DNA from: Parus major | Lineage: Eukaryota > Chordata > Aves > Passeriformes > Paridae | Direction of reading: 5' to 3' | Assembly: GCF_001522545.3 (NCBI RefSeq) | Contig: NC_031773.1 | Coordinates: 27,229,685-27,293,684, forward strand | DNA length: 64,000 nt | Shown here: in pieces, positions 13,289 through 25,560 of the stretch | How positions within the stretch are numbered: the stretch's first letter is position 1 | How the letters are laid out: every line of letters starts with the position of its first letter | The notes under the pieces: generated by a model | The model's input: only the letters and a program-made list of their open reading frames with translations | Database searches by the model: none | Told to the model about the DNA's origin: nothing | Position numbers and translations under genes: made by a program

Positions 13289-13490
13289 ATTATAATAATG
13301 CTGGGGAAGTTTGGAAGCCAAGGGTAAAGGGAAATAAAGAAGAGAAGAGCTGGAAAGGAGCAGGACATGATGAACAAAATCTGTGCACAGCACGAGGGAA
13401 CTGTTTGGAGTGGAATGGATGAATTGGGAGATAAAATCAGAGCTGTGGCAAGGCATGGAATTTATGTGGGGAGTAGGAAAAAGGAACTAA

Positions 13491-13525
13491 AAACCAAAAA
13501 ACTTTTGGTTTTGTCAACCAAAAGT
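13491..13525. repeat. Two overlapping short hairpins sharing a TTTTGGTT arm
   Basis: ACTTTTGGTT (13501-13510) pairs perfectly with AACCAAAAGT (13516-13525) across a 5-base loop. The same arm can instead pair upstream: AAACCAAAA (13491-13499) with TTTTGGTTT (13503-13511). The two stems exclude each other. Confidence 0.75.
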
Positions 13526-14273
13526 GGGAATGTTTCTGAAAAGACCTCAGTTCTTACATGACAACCCATTTCTGAGGAATGTATAACATCCAGAACTTTC
13601 GGTAGCTAAAATACTTGAATTTCTGTTCACATCTGTAGCTTGAGACAGGACTCTCTTTTCCCTGAGCTGACAATGCTGTTGCTCACTGCATGAGTTTCCT
13701 AATTTATTTGGCCTTCACTAAGGGTTCCCTAAAGCATTACAATAAATCCCCAACACATCTGCTGAAGGGGCAAATAACAACCTTTGGGCTTCTGGCTGGT
13801 GACTTCAGTGACAGGGTGAGGTCACTCTGAAGGCAGTAACTTTTGAAGGAGACCACAGTGGGACAGATATGCAGATAATGTTTAACTACAGAACTTTTTT
13901 TTTTTGTCTTTGGCTAGAAGTCATTGACTCAGAAAACTTGTGATTGAGGTGCTGGGGAAGGAAAGACATTGCTTGCCATAGCAACCTTAACATCCCCTTA
14001 CAGTATGTGTGTCAGTTGTGCTAGGGCTAATTTATCATGTAAAGTGTATGCTATGTATGTCACATTTTACTGCCTGTTCATTTGTTTTGATAATCAAGAT
14101 CTTGACAGATTTGTCGCACATGGTAGGATTTATAGTAAGGATTTTCTTATCACTGAATTAAGTTGATACATATAATCCTAGTGTCCTGCACAAGAACTGA
14201 ATAGAAATGAAACATATTCAGAGTAGATGCAAAGGTCTTGCAGAAAAAGCACTCACCCTTTCCTAATCCTCGA

Positions 14274-14306
14274 TTTTTTTTCCCCCCCTTTTTTTCCTTT
14301 CTTTTC
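14274..14306. repeat. Polypyrimidine tract
   Basis: About 33 bases of uninterrupted T and C, made of T and C homopolymer blocks. It is low-complexity sequence. No exon follows. Confidence 0.85.
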
Positions 14307-15118
14307 ATGTGATTTGTTTCACATCTTTGCAGGAGGAGTCATAGAGAACACAATAGAGATTGACCTTGAGAAGGTTAAATATTTCCTCTTTTATTGAAAG
14401 ATCTTTCTGTTTTATAAGATACAAAGTTTAATTCTGTAAAAAACACAAGTGAGTTTTGGAAATACACTGATTTTACCTCCAGTAAATCATGATCACTTAC
14501 ATACGTGCTGCCTGTAGTTTGAAGTTTGATAAGTTAATTCCTTTTTCAGAGATGTTACTTCCTCCCCTGTAGTAAATAAAAGTGTCTCATTCCCCTCTCT
14601 GAAGACAAGTTGAAAATGTGGGGTCTGACTTAATAGAGGCAAATACAAATGTGAACAGATTTAGCCACTGGAGCTGCCCACCTGGCCTGAGGCCCCTTGT
14701 TTTTCTTTTGAAATACATGGTTCAGTAGTACAGAAATTGGCTCTGGAGTATATGATATTGCATTTCTCCATTTTCATATTGCAGCAGGCTGCTTTAGTCC
14801 GGGCAAGCAAGTTGATAGGTGTGGGGACACAGGGAAGGTATGTGCCTGCCTGTGAGCATCTTTAAACGCTTACAAGCACAAGACCTGCCTTACTGAAGGA
14901 GCTGAGAAAGACTGTACAAGTGGTCTTGAACCTTTTGAGGCTGAGAATTCCAAACAGCATCTCCTAAAATATCTATCCTGCAAATATATATTTTTATTTT
15001 ATGGGTTTTAAGAAATAGCATTTTTTCCCTTTGGTAATGTGTAAGGGTACTGAGGGCACTTACTGCACTGTTGGACAAAGCATGGTGGGTATTTCCTAGT
15101 AAGAAGTTTAGATAAACC

Positions 15119-15166
15119 TCAGAATCACAGAATGCTTTGGGTTGGAAGGGATCCTTACAGATCATG
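15119..15166 (-). mobile_element. CR1 3' tail fragment, minus strand
   Basis: CAGAATCACAGAATGCTTTG followed by GGTTGGAAGGGATCC and AGATCAT is the reverse complement of the terminal 50 or so bases of many bird CR1 elements. Homology fades after about 15166, so this is a very short 5'-truncated insertion or an eroded remnant. Confidence 0.75.
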
Positions 15167-18166
15167 CTTTTCTGAGCACTAGTACTGGAGAGTATCAGTG
15201 GATAATTACAAAGCAAAGATCCCTGGAACAGGAGATTTTTGTTTCATTTTCCACCACATTTCTCTGGTCTAAACTCTGCTTTATTTTTATGTATGACTGA
15301 TATTGACACCAATATACATTATGGAGCTTGGGCATGTATTTCAAAAGGGCATATTTTGAAATCCAAAACTTAAAACATCTGAGAAAACATGTTTTCACTG
15401 TGTAAAAGTTTAATTGGGACAGATTTTAATCCCAGATGAATTGCACTGGTATTGCTACTATTTCCTCAGTTGATACTTCCTGTTGAGGAAGGATGCTTCT
15501 TCAGAGCATAGTGATGGTTTTTATCTGCTTCAGTCTTGGCAAAATGAATGAGACCGTTTCTTCTACAATTCTGGCTTCCCACCTGAGGGTTTCTTTTAAG
15601 TGATCTTGATGTTTGTATTGTTTCATATGTTTTTTATGCTAAATACAAGTTAAGTACTTCACTGTTATTTGCACCATTCATTAACTTTAATGTGATTGAA
15701 TTCTTTCCCTCCACTTTATATTCTGCTTTGGCTATCTTAGGAAGCTATGTTCAAAAAGGGTCTTTAATGCCCCTGTCCAGAGGGCTCAGACAATCCAGGA
15801 GTCCTGGCAAGCTGCAGTAAGACTGAAGCACAGGACAGGGGTGGCAGCAGCTGAGCAGAGGCTGGGTGGCACTGGTGTCCCTGTGGCCAGGAAGCAAGGG
15901 CTGGGTGGGCACCCCCCCTGCAAACCACTGGTGTGTGACAAATCTCCCCTCTGAAGCTGACAAGATCTTCATTTTGGCTGTTTTATTCTAGAGAAAAGGA
16001 GAGGGGTTCAGAATCTGAAAACTTGTTCAGAGATAAAGCAGGATTTGCTATGCTAATTTCTTTTCCACAGGACATCAAAATAGAAGGGAAAGAGGCATCA
16101 AATCAACCAGATTTCATTTGTCTCCATCCATGTAGGTCTGCAGGAGTTTTTTTACATTTTCTGCATTTTTCTTCCTAACTCCTTATACCTGAGTTCATAG
16201 CTGACAGTACTGATTGTTGATGGGTGAGTGTTGCAGGTTTGGCAGGGCGCACTGGCAAGGCTCAGCTCTGGTGTGCTGCGGGGCTCAGGGCACCCTGACA
16301 CGGGTGGGCTGGCTGGCACGGGGCCAGGACCAGGCTTGTGCCCAGGCAGCCTGCCAGGTTAGCATCCAGCAGAAAGACCCCTGCACTTCCCTGACAGCTG
16401 CCACAGTAACCAAACACCAGCAATTTTCAGGGAAAAACACATCTAATAACATTAATTTTCGTCTAGAGCAGAAGGTAAGGTAACTAAAGCCAGGTTGATT
16501 GGGCTTTGCCGGGACATTTAACTAATGATCCTAGAAAGCAGGTGCACTGGCAGTGATTTTAAGCTTTAGAAAGCCCAAGGAGGGTACAAAGTAAACCTTT
16601 GATGCTGTGGGGATTTTAAAGAGGAAGCTGCATTCGTTTTAAATCATTACAAAGCATTTGCTGATGGCAACAGAATTAATGGTGCTTTTATGGTGGTCAG
16701 TGACTATCAACAAACAGAGTTGACTGTAGTTCAAATTATTATTTTAGATCAAACTAGCCAGTCTAAAGCAAACCCAACTAGTCTGACTAGCTGACAGACA
16801 TGGGAGTAGTGTGGGCAGTTCCTCCTGCAGCATTATGTGGTGTACTCCTGCATCCATCATTCTGTCAAGTGTGTGTTGGAAACCAGGTTTGACATTCTAT
16901 CACATTTACCACCTAATACTGTCTTTAGGGTGATGAAGTCATGATTAGTTACACACAAGCATCCAACTCCCCTCTGTCTAACTCCTTCTTTAGAGACACA
17001 GGTCGTATCTGTGTTACAAAATAATTTTTTACTATAGTAATGTTAACTTCTGACAGCTGTATTACAACATCTTTATACTTTGGTAGAGGAGAAAAGCAGC
17101 TGCTTTTGTGGCCTGATTCAATACAGCTCTTCTTTTTAGCTTTGATACCATGAAAATCCATTCAAGGCTATGAAAACTTCCCTAATCCTGGTTTTTCTAA
17201 GGCACAGTAGGCCATTTATATGGGACAAGACAGAATTATCTATTTTACTGCTGTATCCCTTGACAGATTTTCCAGACTGTCACCTGTATGAGCTTTGAAA
17301 GCGAATGGTGGCGTGTCCATATTGGTAAATGTGTCTCTGTACTGGTTGTGTGATATTCATGACAAAGTGTTCTCAGCATCTTCACTTTTTAAATATTGGG
17401 GTGTACCAAAATTACTCTTGTAGATTTATTGAGCTAATGGCACTTACACTCAAAGGGCCTTTTAGTAAGAGACTTTCTCAAGTCATGAGTAATTTTTCAT
17501 TTTGTACTTCCATCCTGATTAGCAGTATGAAACTTAAAACTTTTAATTGAGAAACCACACAAGATATGTTAATTATATTTGAGTGCTGGAGACTGCAAGG
17601 GTGGCCTCAGCAGAACTTGGATGGGTGTAGCAGGCCTCCATAATACATTCTTTGAAAAGCTCTGTGAAGCCTTAAAAGGCTTATTGAATTGATGCCTTTG
17701 CAAGGCTGGTGTTACTTTCTAAGAATGTAAAAAGGAAGAGCTTTTCTAATGAAGCAGGTATCAGAGGAAAGAACAGAGCCAAGGAGTTCCTCACCACTGC
17801 TCTTGTCCTCTGAACCAGTCCCTGCAGCTTCAGCACTTGAATTAATTTTGTACTGTGAGTTCAGTTTCTCATCGAGGCTTTTCATTGATATTTGACGTTG
17901 TTTGATCTGGGCCTGAACTTGGCAGATCTCAGTTCCAAATGGTCTTTATTTTTTCCCACACAGGCCTAAAAGCACTCATATATAATCCTCAGCTGTTGGG
18001 AAAAATATTTTTTATTTATTTAATTTTTTTAATAAATTTTGAAACAGGTGAAGCTTGAAAAGCTTTGAAACTGATTAGGACAATAATAAAATGTACTTTT
18101 ATAGATGTGTTTGAAGTCCAAAGTCATTCTGGGATCATTAGGCTATTGGACTCTGTTGTATTAGCA

Positions 18167-18178
18167 GCTAACGTTAGC
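18167..18178. repeat. Palindrome GCTAACGTTAGC
   Basis: A perfect 12-bp palindrome with a central AACGTT; with the adjoining A and T it extends to 14 bp. It may be a dimeric binding site or chance. Confidence 0.6.
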
Positions 18179-19674
18179 TAAGGAACTTTCAGTTGAAGAG
18201 ATATTCTAGCTTTTTGTGCAAGAACTGGTAAATTTTGAGCTTTAAAATTGAAAAAGTAAAGGGATCATGTTGCCAATATTAGATTTCTGAAGAGAAGAAT
18301 AATAAACACAGGCAAGCTATCAGCAAGGGGCTGCATGGAGGGAAATCTCAGAGCTGCTCTATCTCTCATAGCTCCCAGGAGTCAGTGAATTATGGGCTTC
18401 CTAAGAAGGTGGATGACTAGTGAACAGTTATCTGTTGCAAAATTGTCTAATACCTTTTTTGAACTCTTTTCTGCTTTGTGCTTCCTTTGAGGTTCAGTAA
18501 TACATTCCACTGTCAAATTTCTTGGAAAAAAAAAATTCCAGGCTTTCTTTAGTTGTTTTAAATGTATCATCTTATTATTTCATTGTGTAATGTGGGAAGG
18601 AATTTGTTCTGTATCAGGAGAATACATATAAAGACAGAAGATGCAAGGAAAGTGAACTATTATCAGTATTTCTCATTTGTGCTTCACAGCTCTTCCATTT
18701 TCTTTAAATGATTTAGAGATGGAAAGACCAGGACTGCTGACTGTATGGATAAAATATGGATATTTCTGGTGTTTGTGCAGTTTCAGTAGCTCCTGCTCCA
18801 TTGTTAGTCTTTTCCTCAGGCAATTCAAGGAAACTATCCACAACTCCAAATCTATTTTCTGAGTAGATATAGTTACTTTAGAGACCATGACTGAATATTT
18901 TAGTAGTGTTCCCTTAAAGTTTATTGACATGTGACTTCACATCTAAATTTATCTATAATCAGAGTTTTTTTCCCACAACTTTGTCCATACACTTTAGGTT
19001 TGACTATCCTGATTAATTCTTTTTTACTTTAAATCATTTCAAGCTTATTTATGAGTAATTCTACTCTGTGTATTCCATAGTGTTAAAACTCTCCAGTCAG
19101 TTAAGAGCCATCAGCACGGTTTCACACGATCATATGGTTTAAAAAAAAGTGAAGTTGTGTGAGATGGTTTCCTTATAACTAACTAATGACATAGAGAAAG
19201 TTAAGAGAAAGTCACAGTCCTTCCAGAAGATGTTAACCAAGTCCTGACTCCAACCTTTATGTATTCCTAAGGCCTTAAAATTCAGTATTAGGCATCATTT
19301 GATTTTCTGCAACTGTTTCCTAATTATTTTGGCACCAGTTTAAGGGGGATAAGGAAGCCACTCAGAGTAAAAACCATGGGGAAAAGAATCCTGGACAACA
19401 CTTTGAGAAAGAAATGAGAAAAAAGTCTCTGAGCAGCCTGAAGTTTGGCTAGCAAATGTGGTAAAGGAATTGTACTTTTCCCAAAGAATGCTAGCCAGCT
19501 CATTCACATTGTATTGATAGATAAATGGGTTAAAACAGGAGGGTTCCTTTTTTTTTTCCTGTATAGAAAAAAAGAGCAAGTAGAACTTGTATTCTAAGCA
19601 GTCATGGCAGAGAGGATTCTTCATGTGCTTCCTTTCCATTTCCCTTTTAGACAGGTATTTGCATTTTGGACAAG

Positions 19675-19711
19675 GAATCCCATAAATCCCATAGGATCCC
19701 ACAGATCCCAT
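19675..19711. repeat. Degenerate ATCCCATA tandem repeat
   Basis: Four imperfect units of about 9-11 bases (AATCCCATA, AATCCCATAGG, ATCCCACAG, ATCCCATG) lie in a row. A related ATGGATTCCCATGGATGGG text follows at 19735-19753. The units are short and decayed. Confidence 0.65.
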
Positions 19712-22700
19712 GTCAATTTAATCATGGATTAATAATGGATTCCCATGGATGGGAAAGACAATCAATAAATATCAATAGACTGGACTTGTGTAATATGATG
19801 TTATGGGTGCTCTCTGCCTTCCAGGGGGCATTTGAGCCCAATGGAAAATTCCACTTATGGAGCCCATTTGATTTACAGTCAGGCAGGTCTAGTCTTCAGA
19901 GAAATTACAGTCCTCCTGGGAAATACAGAACATAGGAATTCCATGTCCTGCCTTCTCTTGCTACTTTTAATTTTGCCATGGCTTTGACCAGTGCATGAAA
20001 TCTTGGTAGCTGTGGTAAAGAATATGAGATTAAGCAAATATCTTTCCTAAATTAATGTTCCAGAGAGTATTGCATTTTGTCATAGAAACAAATTCTTAGT
20101 TTTTGTGTTCATGCATTTTTAATTATGCTCTGATGACTGCAGAAAATACACAGCGTTTTTGTAAGACATTTGAGTAAGACTTTCATGTATCTATCTTGTA
20201 GGGATTGAGGTAAGATTTTATAGTCTATTATATTTTCAAAAATCCATTTTATCAAAGCCTAAGCCCATTTAAATGACTTTGTACTTCCATAGTTTTCACC
20301 TTTGTTTAGCCTACTGGTTAATACATACAATATGTTATTTTAGAGTTCAAGCTGGCTAAGTTATATGCAAATTCTGAGTCTTGGGTTATATTTACTGAAG
20401 GTTTTTAAGTTTTTCTCTGCAATCATAGGTCTGGAAGATTCCTTGTTTTTCTGATATGCAAACTGACTGATGCAGATCACCTGATTCCAGCAGCTGAGGC
20501 TTTATGAAAAACATTAAATATCCCAATGGATTAAAAGATCTTCCCAGACTGAGGTTAAACTTTATGAGTTCAAGCCTTTGCTCAGAACACTGGGGATATG
20601 CAAAAGCTTTCTCCAGCTCCATTTTTCTTATGATACTTCTGTTTTACAGCTATACAGCCCTTAGACTATAAATTGCATTGCCATCTGTTTTGTGAGCCAG
20701 ATTTCTGGGAATTCCTCAAAATTTATATAGTAAATGCTGTGGGGTTGGTACATCAGGAGGACAGTGTGAATTCAAGGGCTTGCAAAGAAAACTTGGAATT
20801 CCACATATGCTTCACTGAGTCTGGACCAATAGCTTCACTATCCTCACATAAAATGAATGTTATATTTTACTATGTGTCTTTTAGCTGTGTGATAAAGAAG
20901 ATAAAACAAGTGAGTGATCTTTAATTTGCAGTGTCATTGTCTTGAATTTTTTGCAATGAGACATTTTCAAGCATGGGTGCTTATAATTAGACATTGCTGT
21001 ACCTCAGTGAGGTGACTATATACCAAATGTAAGTCATCTCCTAGATACTTAAAATTAATTAGGGGACCTAAACAACAGCATGTTGTTTGAAAATGTTAAC
21101 ATTTTTTGTTGTAACTCTCTTAAAAGTAAACTCTGTTTGCATTATTGATTGCTGATTTGACTGTAAATTATTATTTATAGTATATATTAGTTTTTATGGT
21201 AATTTTAAATTGTAGGCAATGATCATAAAAAACTCCACAATTAAGAAAAGCAATTGAAATAGTATGTTATTGAAAATCTATTAATTACATATAAAATAAA
21301 AGTGACCTGATTATGTTTTTTTACCTTTTTGATCCCTTTAGCTACAAAAAGTTGGAGGGCAATAACGATGAGGAAGAGGGAAAGTAAGAAATTGCTTTCT
21401 TAGCAACGTCAAATTCAAATTGGCCAAAGCACATCACATACTTCTTTTTAGTTAATAGTTCCACCCAGATTTTCCTTGAATGCCATTCTATGCTGCACAT
21501 AGTATTTTGACAACATGTAAGATCAAATTTGCGTATTTAAATGGAGCTCAGGAACCTGGAAGTATACCTTTTCTTCTCTAATAAATCTATTCAGCCCTTC
21601 AGACTGTGCCCATTAGTGGCTGCAGAAGCAGAAGACAGAACCTTTTTACTCTGTGTGAGCAGAAGGCAGGCACTTGATCAATTAATGGAGAAGCTTATGC
21701 TGTCTCCAGAGAAGTAAACAAAACCAGAGAAAGAACAAAATAAAATAGACACTGAAAGGGGAAACTGCTGAAAGCTTAACTGTATCTTTCCTTTGCTTAT
21801 TTTGTCTATTGGTTTTTGTTGTTGTTTCTTGTGTATAACTGGAATCTTGTAATAATATGTCCTTTTTGCCTTGTTTTTTTAAGAACTAATTTTAAGAAAC
21901 TATCAAAAATATACCAGGGTAAATAATGTTTCCTTTCAATAATGTAGTTTAGCTTTCAAACTGTGTTATGTGTCAGAGGGAGAAGTTGCATGAGTGGAAG
22001 AAGAGAACACTTTCATCGAAAGATGGCATGGTTGTCCTTGCATGACTGTTGTCGTGTTCATTGATCTGACTTTCTTAAGTTCAAAATTTACACATCTGAG
22101 AATCTTTCTGCACCTCACAATATATAAACCTTCAAAGATTGAGTTGATGCTTGCTACATGGGTTTAAACCTCTCAGCATGAACAGCATTTCATGTGAGTG
22201 TGGAGGAGTAGAACAGAGGCTGATTCTTTCTAACAATGATGAACCTGCCTCCATGGTTCGTCTTTGAAATCCTTGGGCTTTGTAGGAAATTCATAACCAA
22301 ACCTGCCTGCTCAGGTTCTTCTACCAAATGAAAATTAATCTTACTGTTCTGTTTTAGAACAGTGCTGGAAGCTGGTATGTGAAGAGCTTGCTCTATTATT
22401 GGTCATTATTTGATTCTTCCTGACTCCACACATTTATTAAAGGAGATGAAATTTAATTAAGATTTAGTCTCAACCTATTTGTAATTTACCTAGAGGTTCT
22501 AGCAAACTTTACTACTGTGCAGAGTGTGCAGCAGTGGTCCAGTTTTTCCTGGTTTCTCTGCTTGGCTCTTATCCTGTCTATTAGGTAAAATTAGGGCCCA
22601 GGAAATTGGATTATTATACCCCAAGGGGCTGAACTGGTAAGCAGCACATGATTGTTGATCTGCTTGCTCCCCAGTGTTGCTGGTGTTTGAGGTGCTGCTA

Positions 22701-23829
22701 GATGCAAAGCCAATTTCTTATCAATTAGTGCTCATTAGAATCATTTCCTGTTATTGATTTTAAATGTTTGACTGAGCACTTTTAGGAAACTGCACCCAAA
22801 AAAACTAGTAGCTATACATGGCTTCTTAGTAAATGCAACTCTTTAGGGCCCAGTGTTAATCTTAACTGGTTTCATTGTTTTCCAAGTAATTATTTCTGCT
22901 TTGGATCCCACCTGCTATCCTCTCCAGATTAAAGATGTTTTGAAACAAGCACTTGATATAGTTCTTTATGAGAAAAGCTGCTGAGAAAGTATAGATTAAA
23001 AAATGAAAAGGAACTTTTGCTTTTTCTATCCTCTTTTGTTATGACTTGGGCTTTTTATCTTGCATAACTACCATTGGATTATATGATGTACAGTACAGGA
23101 ATTAATGTCAGCCTTGAGTTATATGTGATTTTCATTGGCCTTAATATTTAACTTGTGGGTTTAGTTTCATTTTAAATGCATCTTTTCCTTTCTACATGCG
23201 TTGAGAATTGTGGCACTATTAAAATCTAATTTAAAAATCGTAAAATTGGATATAATGACACGTTAAAATAATAGCTTTGATACCTGGGAGTCCGAGAGTG
23301 TGTGAGTTTCTGAGAAATTTGGCTTATAATTACTATTAATCTGTTATACATGCAAGAAAGTGACCCGAATGTGAGATTATTTAATAAACAGTAAAATGCG
23401 TGTCTATATGTAAAGAGCACCAGGTCAGGCACAGTTGAATTTCCACATATCCCATATATGCATGATGAATTGTTATGGAATTATGCCTTTTATGAGTACA
23501 GTGGAATTTTGGCTAAATTTGGCAGTGTCAGATTGGAGCTATCAGTATAGCCATTGGGGTTTATTTTCTCTCCTTTCTGTTGTTTAAATTTTTAGCAACA
23601 ACAGCTCAGGTTTCACAGGCACTCTCCTAAAATGCTTACAAATATTTTAAATCTATTCTGTGATCCCTGTTGCATAAGGTGGAGACCTAACATAAGACTT
23701 GACTTGTGCTTTTCCCACCTCCATTAATGAATTAGTCTCACAATTACTGTAAAAATTGAGACAAGTGTGGGTGAAATGCATGCAGCTTAGTCTCTCTAAC
23801 CTTAATAAACAGAGTTGGTATTGACACAA

Positions 23830-24262
23830 GTGAATTTTGTTTAACCACAGTACATTTGCTTCTTAATTAGTGAATATTCATCTGTCATCAGCAGCAGCTA
23901 TGGCACCCCTCCCTGCTAACACGTTCTGTCATAAATAATCAATGAGACGCTATTAATATTCATGAGTGGGAATCTGTGTAGTCATGTGCACTGATGCAGA
24001 GACAGGGGGAGTGTTGCCATGAACTGAGTCGAAACTCTGTGTGTGTATACGTGAGTGTAAGATAGTTAGGGAAAGGGAAGAAGAGCACGCTGCCACGCAC
24101 TGCCCTGCCTTGTGCTTCCAGCTAACAGTGGCGTGCCTGTGTGTCGGGGCTGGAGTGACTGATGAAAAACAGTAGACAAGTCTGGAGGGTGATTCCCCGT
24201 CAGTGCATTTGCCTTTCAGTGCTGGGGAAATTAGAGGCTTTGCTCTTGTGTTGCTTATTAGG
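23830..24262 (+). promoter_or_regulatory. Putative internal promoter and 5' UTR of the short isoform
   Basis: This block lies directly upstream of the MGCNLC exon. It holds a TAAT-rich stretch (CTTAATTAG near 23862), an AT-rich ATAAATAATCAAT near 23931, and a TG-rich run near 24040. A moderately CpG-containing stretch follows at 24040-24200. A pyrimidine-rich ATTTGCCTTTCAG at 24206-24218 could be a 3' splice site, so the coding exon may be the second exon of the short transcript rather than the first. In-frame stops lie upstream (TAG at 24173). Promoter function is inferred only from position; the start site cannot be placed by reading. Confidence 0.3.
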
Positions 24263-24331
24263 ATGGGCTGCAATCTGTGCACTTTTCAGAAGAGAGAGGA
24301 ACACTACAAACTGCTCTATGAAGTTTCACAG
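24263..24331 (+). CDS. PDZRN4: Alternative first coding exon of a PDZRN-family gene (short isoform), probably PDZRN4
   Basis: Seen: an ATG in a strong context (A at -3, G at +4) opens 23 codons starting MGCNLCTFQKREEHY and ending YEVSQ. The frame runs exactly to a CAG|GTGAGT donor at 24331/24332, leaving phase 0. Beyond the donor it continues as unremarkable intron translation. Known, from memory: short isoforms of PDZRN3 and PDZRN4 start with MGCNLC-type residues and splice into the shared exon at the VNG motif of the first PDZ domain. They therefore lack the RING domain, the TRAF-type zinc finger and most of PDZ1, but keep PDZ2 and the C-terminal tail. PDZRN proteins are LNX-related; the long forms are RING E3 ubiquitin ligases with PDZ scaffolding domains. 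F at residue 8 and S at residue 22 fit my memory of PDZRN4 better than PDZRN3. Inferred: Gly2 and Cys3 could be myristoylated and palmitoylated, giving a membrane-tethered form without ligase activity. The next exon is not in the window. Confidence 0.68.
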
Positions 24332-24337
24332 GTGAGT
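24329..24337 (+). other. 5' splice donor of the short-isoform exon
   Basis: CAG|GTGAGT matches the vertebrate U1 donor consensus, with the cut after 24331. It ends the 23-codon frame in phase 0, which is what joining to a following exon starting with a valine codon (VNG) would need. This is the main reason for treating the short open frame as a real exon. Confidence 0.7.
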
Positions 24338-25263
24338 GCAGAGGATATTACCAGCATCTCCAGAGTAAAAAATGTGTGTGCTTTACAGACAGTAAGTAGA
24401 GATGCTTTTGTTTTGCTTTGCCTTTTTGCTTTCCTTTGCAAAATTGCTAGTGAGATTGTTTGGGGGGAGGTTGGTAATTATTAGTATTTTGGGTGCCTGT
24501 TGTTTTCTGCTCGTATGCCACTCCCCCTTCAGATGACTTCCTGTGGGATTCTTTTAACATTTTTGTGCATCTTCTGCCAAGATGTCAGTCATATAGCAGC
24601 AGTCTTGTTGAACCATATCGGTGATGTTTTAAGGGAGCCCTTGGCTTGGGTAATAAGGCTGATTTCAGATAAATTGCACTGCTGACTCTGAAAGCCTTAG
24701 GTCTGTGATCTCAGGTATTTTTAAGTTAAGGAGCAAAGTTTTTATGGCATGTCTGTTCTGGCTGAGAAGTATGTTACATTTTCAGATTAATGAATTAAAA
24801 TTGAAATAATTCTGAAACATGTTGTCACCTTTAAACAGGTACTGAGCACAACAGGGTTCCATGGGTGAGATATGCTGCCTGTTCATTCATTGTGTGTGTT
24901 ATTTCTGTATACTACTAGACAAAGATCATAATCCCATTTAGGTATTTTGGTGTCTCTTTCAGCATCCTAGCAATGTAGTGCATAGCAGAGTAGCAGTCTG
25001 CTGCTGCTGTGTTCCCTGCTCCCTCAGAATAAGATGAGAAAAGACGAAACAAGTACTTCCCCATAACAGCCCATAATTTTTACTCGGATCCTATTGAATC
25101 AGTATTTGATTTGCAGCTTTTTGTTTGTTTTTTTCCTCTTGGCATACCAGACTCTCGCATACTAAAGTTTAGTGCCTTTCAGCATCTGTTCTCTCCCTCT
25201 CTATAATTTGTTCTGGCTCTGACACATTGCCATTGATAGAGGCTGAACGCTGGCAGTTTTGGA

Positions 25264-25290
25264 CTGCACTGCTGCTGACAGGCAGTGCAG
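25264..25290. repeat. GC-rich 9-bp hairpin
   Basis: CTGCACTGC (25264-25272) and GCAGTGCAG (25282-25290) are perfect inverted copies around a 9-base loop. The stem lies 930 bp downstream of the short-isoform exon on the sense strand of the putative intron. Confidence 0.75.
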
Positions 25291-25319
25291 GGGGGAAAAA
25301 GAAGCTTAGAATGTTGGTG

Positions 25320-25560
25320 GTCTATTGGCACAGCAGCAGCTAAGTGCCCAGTGCCGACTGGTTCCCTCCGAGTTCCTCCTGACGTGATTCATTTCACAGT
25401 GGGCTAATTACAAAGTGGATTCTCTACACATGAAGCAGCCTCCTCAGTTGTGGTGTTAATGCACATTTTCATGGTAATGTGATCACAGCCTCATTAGCCA
25501 GTTTCCAGAATGATCCTCTGCATTAATTAAATATAAAAATGACTCTTTTTATCACCATAG
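25320..25560. promoter_or_regulatory. Enhancer-like conserved-looking non-coding block downstream of the exon
   Basis: About 1 kb downstream of the exon the sequence becomes dense in recognisable binding-site cores: TGACGTGA, GGCTAATTAC, GTTAATGCAC, TCATTAGCC and GCATTAATTAAAT. Simple repeats are absent and there is no open frame. This texture is typical of vertebrate conserved non-coding elements around developmental genes, but conservation cannot be judged from one sequence. Confidence 0.3.

Larger units (their letters stand above)
13530..23829. other. Non-coding DNA, no gene recognised
   Basis: AT-rich DNA with a CR1 tail (15119), a GC-richer patch at 16240-16390, an AT-only stretch near 18005-18042 and the tandem scraps listed. 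Minus-strand open frames such as 19340-19711 (123 codons) show no domain, no biased composition and no splice context. Confidence 0.55.

Noticed and set aside
12689..13456. Open frames of 188-239 codons crossing the N run
   Set aside because: They consist mainly of untranslatable N; the real ends contribute only a few dozen ordinary residues.
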